Source of the DNA: Methylotenera_A sp031417915
Lineage (GTDB): Bacteria; Pseudomonadota; Gammaproteobacteria; Burkholderiales; Methylophilaceae
Length of the DNA stretch: 64,000 bases
Reading direction: 5' to 3'
NCBI GenBank assembly: GCA_031417915.1
Contig: JANOWN010000051.1
Coordinates: forward strand, 1-64,000
Shown here piece after piece: positions 58,745-64,000 of this stretch. Each line of letters begins with the position of its first letter. Within the stretch, counting starts at the first letter, position 1. A program made the position numbers and the translations under genes. The notes beneath the pieces were generated by a model, which was given only the letters and a program-made list of their open reading frames with translations, made no database searches and was not told where the DNA came from.

Positions 58745-59153
58745 GCATTTTTGAAATGGGTGGATGATAAATCAGCTCAAGCAAGTGCCCGACTGGATCC
58801 AAACAATAAAAGCCATGCGAACCATCACGGTGCGTTTTTGGCACTTCAGTGATTTTCACACCATTTTCCACAAAATACGCATACCACTTATTCACGTCTT
58901 CAGCCGTTTTCAACACAAATCCTATGTGATCCAAACGCTGTTGCGCCTGCGGCACATAATCGACGCGGTGCAATGCAAACACATCGCCGCCGTTAGTTAA
59001 ATACACGTTATCGGCGTCGGGCTGCCATTCAATTTTCATACCCATGATGTTGGTGTAAAAATCCACCGCGACTTCTAAATCTTTAATAAACAAAGCCACG
59101 TGGCGAATGCCTAACATACCATTTGGAATTGCTTTTTTTGGTAAATTAGTCAT
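58734..59153 (-). CDS. VOC family protein (glyoxalase-like)
   Basis: 139 aa, a vicinal oxygen chelate fold. A metal-ligand His in IRHVALFIKDLEVAVDFYTN (about 17-36), VYLTNGGDVFALHRVD, LDHIGFVLKTAEDVNKWY and a C-terminal HLLELIYH with Glu. Resembles methylmalonyl-CoA epimerase / lactoylglutathione lyase-type folds; the substrate cannot be inferred. It lies 44 nt after the OsmC gene, with a palindromic repeat in between. Confidence 0.85.
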   Translation of the reverse strand: MTNLPKKAIPNGMLGIRHVALFIKDLEVAVDFYTNIMGMKIEWQPDADNVYLTNGGDVFALHRVDYVPQAQQRLDHIGFVLKTAEDVNKWYAYFVENGVKITEVPKTHRDGSHGFYCLDPVGHLLELIYHPPISKMLTQ

Positions 59154-59160
59154 TTAAATA

Positions 59161-59197
59161 GATGCTCTGGAAGGCGCATGGATATTGGTCTGCAGGG
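59161..59197. repeat. Dispersed palindromic repeat, copy 14 (between osmC and VOC genes)
   Basis: GATGCTCTGGAAGGCG, CATGGATATT, GGTCTGCAGGGT. It fills almost all of the 44-bp gap between the OsmC stop and VOC start, so it may cut or modulate the shared transcript. Confidence 0.82.
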
Positions 59198-59623
59198 TTA
59201 TGAATTTTGAGCTGGTTTTATCTCAAAATCGTGTGTAATTGCAACGCTTTTGCTCAGCATAATCGAGGCAGAACAATACTTTTCAGCAGATAATTTTACC
59301 GCGCGCTCCACTTGAGTTTCGTTTAAATTATTACCTGTAATCACAAAATGTACATGGATTTTGGTGAATACTTTAGGAATTTCATCAGCCCGTTCCGCCA
59401 CAATTTCTGCCACGCAATCGACAATCGGCTGGCGCGCTTTTTTCAAAATAGCCACCACGTCAAACGAAGTGCACGCGCCCATGCCGATGAGCAGCATTTC
59501 CATTGGACGCATACCAATGTTGCGGCCACCATTTTCTAGCGCGCCATCCAGCACCACAGCGTGGCCCGTTTCAGATTCGCCAACAAAACTGACGTCCTCA
59601 ATCCATTTAATTCTAACTTTCAA
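59198..59623 (-). CDS. OsmC family peroxiredoxin-like protein
   Basis: 141 aa. The OsmC/Ohr fold with two catalytic Cys: one in MLLIGMGACTSFDVVAIL (about 45-62) and one in AEKYCSASIMLSK (about 112-124). RMRPMEMLL-type and GALENGGRNIGMRPME segments fit the YhfA/OsmC group. Reduces organic hydroperoxides or acts on related thiol-reactive compounds; YhfA-like members are less well characterised. Confidence 0.9.
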   Translation of the reverse strand: MKVRIKWIEDVSFVGESETGHAVVLDGALENGGRNIGMRPMEMLLIGMGACTSFDVVAILKKARQPIVDCVAEIVAERADEIPKVFTKIHVHFVITGNNLNETQVERAVKLSAEKYCSASIMLSKSVAITHDFEIKPAQNS

Positions 59624-59754
59624 AGTAAATTCTCCAAAAATGCCAGCTTCTAAGCCAAACTAGGCGCGAACACAAAATAGGGTCGCCGCATATGGGTTAT
59701 ATGCAAGACATTATTTTTTGTGAGCAACAACGTATGGTAACGAAGATGTCATTT

Positions 59755-60231
59755 TTATTTAACGTCCAGCAGCTCTACGTCGAATATTAGTGTGGCATTT
59801 GGCGGAATCACACCACCTGCACCGCGTGCACCATAGCCCATTTCAGGTGGAATAATTAATGTACGTTTACCACCAACTTTCATGCCCGCAAAACCTTCAT
59901 CCCAGCCTTGAATCACTTGGCCTGCGCCCAAATCAAAGTCAAAAGGTTGTTTTCTATCTAAACTGCTGTCAAATTTTTGGCCTTTGTGGCCTTCGGCTTT
60001 CTCGTCGTAAAGCCAACCCGTGTAATGCACGCTAATGTGAAAGCCACGCTCCGCTTCGCGGCCTGTGCCAGGCTGTGTGTCAACTTTCTGTAGTTCAGTA
60101 ATGCTAGTTTCTGTGATGCTTGATGTCATTGCGGTTTCCTGTGTTGATGTTGTTGGCGCGGTTGATTCGGCTTTGCACGCATTAAGCGACAATGCGAAAA
60201 AACCTGCCAATAAAATATTTAATAGCTTCAT
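59755..60231 (-). CDS. FKBP-type peptidyl-prolyl isomerase lipoprotein
   Basis: 158 aa. A lipoprotein signal with lipobox LNAC (Cys19), a Ser/Thr-rich linker, then an FKBP domain: VHYTGWLYDEKAEGHKGQKFDSS, FDFDLGAGQVIQGWDEGFAGMKVGGKRTLIIPPEMGYG and IPPNATLIFDVELLDV. The start is the ATG after GAAGG; a TTG upstream lies inside that site. Anchored in the envelope, it would aid folding of exported proteins. Confidence 0.93.
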   Translation of the reverse strand: MKLLNILLAGFFALSLNACKAESTAPTTSTQETAMTSSITETSITELQKVDTQPGTGREAERGFHISVHYTGWLYDEKAEGHKGQKFDSSLDRKQPFDFDLGAGQVIQGWDEGFAGMKVGGKRTLIIPPEMGYGARGAGGVIPPNATLIFDVELLDVK

Positions 60232-60312
60232 ATTTACCTTCAATAATGGCTGATTTATTAAGAAACGATATGATACCGCAAACTAGCTAAAGTTCGCGGA
60301 ATTACAAGGTAG

Positions 60313-61716
60313 TTAAGGTTGCGAATGCACCCATTCAATCAATGCATCTTGCGCATTTTTGCTGGCCGCCGCATTGACATGACTCACCATCATCACCATC
60401 ACGTGGCGGTGATTATTCGCGTCCAGCACGTAGCCCGCAACCGCGCCGACGCCATCGAGCGAGCCAGTTTTTAAATGCGCGCGGCCGTTGGATTGGCTAT
60501 CTTTAAGCCGCCCCATCACCGTACCATCTTTAGACAATATTGGCAGCGAAGCCATGAGCTCTGGCATCACTGCGCTGTGGTAAGCACTTACTAACATTTG
60601 GCCTAAATGTTCAGCGCTGATGCGCTCGATACGCGATAAACCTGAGCCGTTTTCTATGATCAGATCGCTAAAATTCATGTTTTTGCTCAACAGCCAAGTT
60701 TTAATTGCAGCAATGCCTTTGGCCTCAGTCGCGGGCGCGCTATCCTTCTCCGCAGCTAGCGTCAGCAACAACTGGCGCGCCATTAAATTGTTGCTCCATT
60801 TGTTAATATCGCGCACCACGTAACCGAGCGGATCTGACATTTGCTCAAGCACTTTCACCGCGCTATACGGCATGCTTTCTTGCGTTTTAAGTTGTCCGTT
60901 AAAACTGCCGCCTAATTCTTTCCACAGTTTTTTGAAGGTAAAAAACGCATATTTTTCGTCATCAAATACGCTCAGCTCTAAATATTTTTCGCCGCAATCC
61001 GCAGAAAAAGTACCGCTGAATGTCACTGTCGCGCGATTGCCAGACGACTTTACGCTATACGCCATATTGTTGCGCCAAGCGCCGCACGCAGCTTGGCTTA
61101 GCGTAATTTTGTTGATAATTTGCAGCTCTGGCAGCTCGAATTCTTGGCTGATATTGACACTATTTTCAGTCGTCGCAAATTTAAAACTGGTGTTGCGGCC
61201 ATTCACCAAAAATGCGCTGGGCTCTGCGTTGTAAGCACGCCAAGTTTCATTATCGAATGTATTTCTACCACCCACATTTTTAGCAAAATAGCTTTTATCG
61301 AGAATCAAATCACCACTAATTTTTTTAATGCCTGCCTGTTGCAAACTCATCAACAAGCGCCAAAATTCTTGCGCCTTAAAACTCGGGTCGCCATAGCCCT
61401 TAATAATTAAATTGCCAGTTAACACACCATTACTTACATTGCCATCGAGATAAATTTCCGTCTTCCAGCGATAAGTCGGCGAGAGCATATCCAGCGCCGC
61501 GTAAGTGGTGACCAACTTCATCACCGAAGCTGGATTTAGGCTTTTGGCGCCGTTATGCGTCAATAGGGGGCTAGTCGCATCTACCGGCTGCACATAAATC
61601 GCCACACTGGTTTGCGGAATACCCGCCTGTTTTAGCGCATCAGCAACCGTGGCGGGCAGCTCGGCTTGCGCCGAAAAGCTTAAGCTTAACAGCAACAAAA
61701 TTTGTATTATTTTCAT
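60313..61716 (-). CDS. dacB: D-alanyl-D-alanine carboxypeptidase/endopeptidase (PBP4 type)
   Basis: 467 aa. A signal peptide (MKIIQILLLLSLSFSAQA) then a penicillin-binding S13 domain: SxxK in NPASVMKLVTTYAAL (Ser near 61), SxN in DINKWSNNLMARQ and KTG in HLKTGSLDG. Cleaves peptidoglycan peptide bonds in the periplasm. The start is set at the signal peptide Met; further upstream in-frame codons belong to the bioA end and its repeat. It follows bioA by 13 nt. Confidence 0.93.
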   Translation of the reverse strand: MKIIQILLLLSLSFSAQAELPATVADALKQAGIPQTSVAIYVQPVDATSPLLTHNGAKSLNPASVMKLVTTYAALDMLSPTYRWKTEIYLDGNVSNGVLTGNLIIKGYGDPSFKAQEFWRLLMSLQQAGIKKISGDLILDKSYFAKNVGGRNTFDNETWRAYNAEPSAFLVNGRNTSFKFATTENSVNISQEFELPELQIINKITLSQAACGAWRNNMAYSVKSSGNRATVTFSGTFSADCGEKYLELSVFDDEKYAFFTFKKLWKELGGSFNGQLKTQESMPYSAVKVLEQMSDPLGYVVRDINKWSNNLMARQLLLTLAAEKDSAPATEAKGIAAIKTWLLSKNMNFSDLIIENGSGLSRIERISAEHLGQMLVSAYHSAVMPELMASLPILSKDGTVMGRLKDSQSNGRAHLKTGSLDGVGAVAGYVLDANNHRHVMVMMVSHVNAAASKNAQDALIEWVHSQP

Positions 61717-61729
61717 TATTTGCATATCT

Positions 61730-63037
61730 TTAATTAACTGCCCTGGAGACCGCATGGATACTGGCTTGCAGGGCATTCATCACTTCATCTTGGTTAATAA
61801 TGTAAGGCGGCATTAAATAAACGGTGCTACCAATCGGGCGAATCAGCAGGCCCTGCTCCAGCGCCGCAGCGTAGCAATCGCGCGCAAAATTTGCGTTTTT
61901 TGTGACAACATCAAACGCGAATATCATGCCCTGCCTTCTTAAATTCTCAATCGGCAAGTCGTTAAAATTCTGCATGTGTTGCCAAATAAAATCCGATGTT
62001 TCGCGATTTTTTTGCAAAATATTATCTGTTTCAAATATCGCCAAAGTCGCCAGCGCCGCGCTGCAAGCCAGCGGATTTCCAGTGTAGCTGTGGCTGTGCA
62101 AAAAACCTTTGGTCACTTTGTCATCATAAAAAGCTTGGTAAATTTCGCCTGTCGTCAACACCACGGAAAGTGGCAAATATCCGCCTGTGATTCCTTTGGA
62201 AAGGCAGATAAAATCAGGGGTAACATCGGCTTGCTCACAAGCAAACATGCTGCCCGTGCGCCCAAAACCTACGGCAATTTCATCAGCAATTAAATGCACG
62301 TCATATTGGCTGCAAATCTCTCTAGCGCGTTTAAGATACGTAGGGTGGTACATGGCCATGCCCGCCGCACATTGCACCAGCGGCTCTATTATAAACGCCG
62401 CTAATTCATGGTGATGTTCGCTTACATATTTTTCTAGCGCATCCGCGCAGCGCAAGGCATAAGTCTCAGCACTTTCACCCGCCTCTGCCAACCGAAAATC
62501 AGGGCTTGGCAATTGCGCCGATTGCATGAGTAGCGGCGCATAAGTATCTTTAAAAATCGCGACGTCTGTTACTGATAAAGCACCTAAAGTCTCACCATGA
62601 TAACTGCCCTGCAAGCAAGCAAATATGCGCTTCTCAGGTATGCCTTTATTTTGCCAATAATGAAAACTCATTTTAAGCGCAATTTCCACTGCGCTTGCGC
62701 CATCGCTGGCGTAAAACGCGTGACCCAAACCTGTGAGTTTGGCCAGTTTTTCAGATAACTCCACCACTGGCGCATGCGTAAATCCCGCCAACATTACATG
62801 TTCCAGTGTATCTAGTTGCAACTTAATTGCATCTTTAATACGCGGATTATTATGCCCAAATAAGTTCACCCACCACGAACTCACTGCATCCAAATAGCGC
62901 TTGCCTTCTACATCGTACAGCCATACGCCATTGCCGCGCGCAATCGGAATCAGTGGAAATTGCTCGTGACTTTTCATCTGCGTGCACGGGTGCCACACGG
63001 CTTGTTGACTGCGTTTTAATAGCGTTTGTTTAGACAT
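61730..63037 (-). CDS. bioA: Adenosylmethionine-8-amino-7-oxononanoate aminotransferase
   Basis: 435 aa. Transfers the amino group of SAM to KAPA in biotin synthesis. Class III aminotransferase: SSWWVNLFGHNNPRI, YASDGASAVEIALKMSFHYW, LIADEIAVGFGRTGSMFACE and the PLP Lys in CLSKGITGGYLPLSVV. The last 13 residues (LQASIHAVSRAVN, from about 423) are coded by a dispersed palindromic repeat, which also spans the stop. Typical BioA ends have no such sequence. It appears functional, with catalytic residues intact. Confidence 0.96.
   Translation of the reverse strand: MSKQTLLKRSQQAVWHPCTQMKSHEQFPLIPIARGNGVWLYDVEGKRYLDAVSSWWVNLFGHNNPRIKDAIKLQLDTLEHVMLAGFTHAPVVELSEKLAKLTGLGHAFYASDGASAVEIALKMSFHYWQNKGIPEKRIFACLQGSYHGETLGALSVTDVAIFKDTYAPLLMQSAQLPSPDFRLAEAGESAETYALRCADALEKYVSEHHHELAAFIIEPLVQCAAGMAMYHPTYLKRAREICSQYDVHLIADEIAVGFGRTGSMFACEQADVTPDFICLSKGITGGYLPLSVVLTTGEIYQAFYDDKVTKGFLHSHSYTGNPLACSAALATLAIFETDNILQKNRETSDFIWQHMQNFNDLPIENLRRQGMIFAFDVVTKNANFARDCYAAALEQGLLIRPIGSTVYLMPPYIINQDEVMNALQASIHAVSRAVN
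61739..61775. repeat. Dispersed palindromic repeat, copy 15 (3' end of bioA)
   Basis: TGCCCTGGAGACCG, CATGGATACT, GGCTTGCAGGGCA. The outer stem TGCCCTG/CAGGGCA is perfect. It codes the bioA C-terminus (LQASIHAVSRA) and lies just before the dacB start, so it touches the ends of two genes. Confidence 0.88.
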
Positions 63038-63104
63038 AACAGCATTTTATTCAAAACCGCTACGTTAACAAACAAGTTTTACACAATAGTTGCTTACCTA
63101 ACAA

Positions 63105-64000
63105 TTACTCGCCAAGTGAAATACCAAATCCTAATACATTTTGGGATCGGTTGTAATCTAGCAAAGTTTCGCCATAGCCACTAGATGCCAGCACATGCAA
63201 CTTAAGATAAGGATTATTAAACACGCGCTGTTGCAAATCGATTTGGGCAAAGCCTTTATTGTCTGAGCGTAAATTATTGCGCAATAATAAAGATACCGCG
63301 GTAGCACGGCTTTCTGTTTCCCAGCGCACTGTCATATCACCATAACCCATGAATTTTTCAATGTCTGGGTTATCGTCGTCACTTTTATTTTCGGGGATAC
63401 GCCACCAAGGACGTACCAATAACGAAATTCTATCTGTAAGCTCAAAGCCACCTTCTAAATAGACGCGATTCCAGCTTCTAGAAAGTGGGTTCGCGCGACC
63501 ATTAGATTGATGCACAATACCTAAATTAAGCATGCGCGGTATGTAATCTTTTTTAACGCCATCTACCTCGTTATCAATGCCTAATGACAAAATGAGTTCA
63601 GGCTCGTAGTTATTTTCACGCAGCGGTCGAGACGCCGCTGCATCAAACAATTGCCAATAAGATTGTTGCGTATAAGCACCCCATAAACGTGAGCTGGTCA
63701 CGTAAGGCAAATCGCGAATCAAAGGAATATTGTTGAGCATCTCTGATTTTAGGCTTAATTGAAATTTCACATCTTTACTATCTAAATTTCTATCACCTGT
63801 ATTTGGTCTGCTTGGGCTAGTAGGGGTGTCGTTTACATTGCTGTTGTAAGTTGCCAGCAAATAATTGGCTTTATAGGTTTCAAAATCGCTAATATCCCAA
63901 TCGCCTTCTGAAGTTAGACGCCATTTTCTTTCTAAATAACTTAGGTTTTTGTTGGTTTTTTTAATGGCAATCGAGGCTTCTGGCAAACGTACATCAGCTG
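63105..64000 (-). CDS. pldA: Outer membrane phospholipase A (partial, 5' end outside window)
   Basis: The frame is open to the window edge (codons before residue TTG at 63986 stay open), so the true start lies beyond 64000. The visible part is a beta-barrel: ERKWRLT..., catalytic His and Ser in GIVHQSNGRANPLSRSWNRVYLEGGFEL, with the Asn in SWNRVY, and the C-terminal QNVLGFGISLGE. Matches OMPLA, which hydrolyses phospholipids in the outer membrane when activated as a dimer. Alternating hydrophobic strands run to the C-terminus. Confidence 0.9.
   Translation of the reverse strand, partial: ADVRLPEASIAIKKTNKNLSYLERKWRLTSEGDWDISDFETYKANYLLATYNSNVNDTPTSPSRPNTGDRNLDSKDVKFQLSLKSEMLNNIPLIRDLPYVTSSRLWGAYTQQSYWQLFDAAASRPLRENNYEPELILSLGIDNEVDGVKKDYIPRMLNLGIVHQSNGRANPLSRSWNRVYLEGGFELTDRISLLVRPWWRIPENKSDDDNPDIEKFMGYGDMTVRWETESRATAVSLLLRNNLRSDNKGFAQIDLQQRVFNNPYLKLHVLASSGYGETLLDYNRSQNVLGFGISLGE

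Noticed and set aside
62608..62640. CCCTGCAAGCAAGCAAATATGCGC in bioA
   Set aside because: Only the arm start matches; the protein segment (CLQGSYHGETLG) is the conserved aminotransferase motif.

Overview
The window looks like a chromosomal stretch of a betaproteobacterium, most likely a methylotroph of the Methylophilaceae (Methylotenera-like). This rests on the protein families, the typical betaproteobacterial cox/cta cluster, the moderate GC content and gene neighbourhoods such as pssA-leuA and tsaB-rimI. The assignment comes from family knowledge; no database search was possible.

Layout. 1-1205: the end of an integrative element, with a tyrosine recombinase abutting the 3' end of tRNA-Lys. 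1307-10317: ffh, a YpjD-like cytochrome-assembly protein, a HAD phosphatase, an EamA exporter, leuA with a possible leucine-rich leader ORF, and a phospholipid block (pssA, cdsA, a PlsC-like acyltransferase and a divergent CDP-alcohol phosphatidyltransferase). 10393-19000: tgt-yajC-secD-secF, a CorC/HlyC-type protein, clpS-clpA. 18990-25381: a GST-like protein, pyrD, a small secreted protein and a very large FAD/Fe-S oxidoreductase. 25491-31770: tlpA-like, hemJ, an unknown membrane protein, a TetR regulator, a PfkB-type kinase, a SlyB-like lipoprotein, olsB-olsA (ornithine lipid synthesis, preceded by a Pho-box-like array) and apaH. 31853-41296: cytochrome c oxidase and its assembly genes (cyt c, ctaB, ctaA, Sco-like, surf1, ctaG, DUF2244, coxC, coxA, coxB), with tRNA-Arg, followed by tRNA-Leu. 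41708-56137: queA, unknown secreted and membrane proteins, a lytic transglycosylase, proS, a LemA/TPM cluster, tsaB-rimI-holD-like, arfB, an MliC-like inhibitor, dinG, an NlpC/P60 peptidase, a bacterioferritin-like protein and a SelW-like protein. 56264-64000: ctpA, coq7, DUF2322, VOC, OsmC, FKBP, dacB, bioA and a partial outer-membrane phospholipase A.

The most unusual signal is a family of about 41-bp palindromic repeats scattered through the whole window. There are about 14 good copies plus degenerate ones, roughly one per 4.5 kb. The central segment is nearly constant (AATATCCATG), and the arms change while keeping their pairing. About half the copies are intergenic, some placed like transcription terminators. 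The rest lie in frame inside unrelated genes. In five proteins (GST, the membrane protein at 26409, ApaH, QueA, BioA) the repeat is read in one frame and gives the same peptide, LQ[AT][NS]IH; in at least two others it is read in different frames. This resembles the protein-invading palindromic elements of Rickettsia, but the sequence is different and I do not recognise it as a described family.
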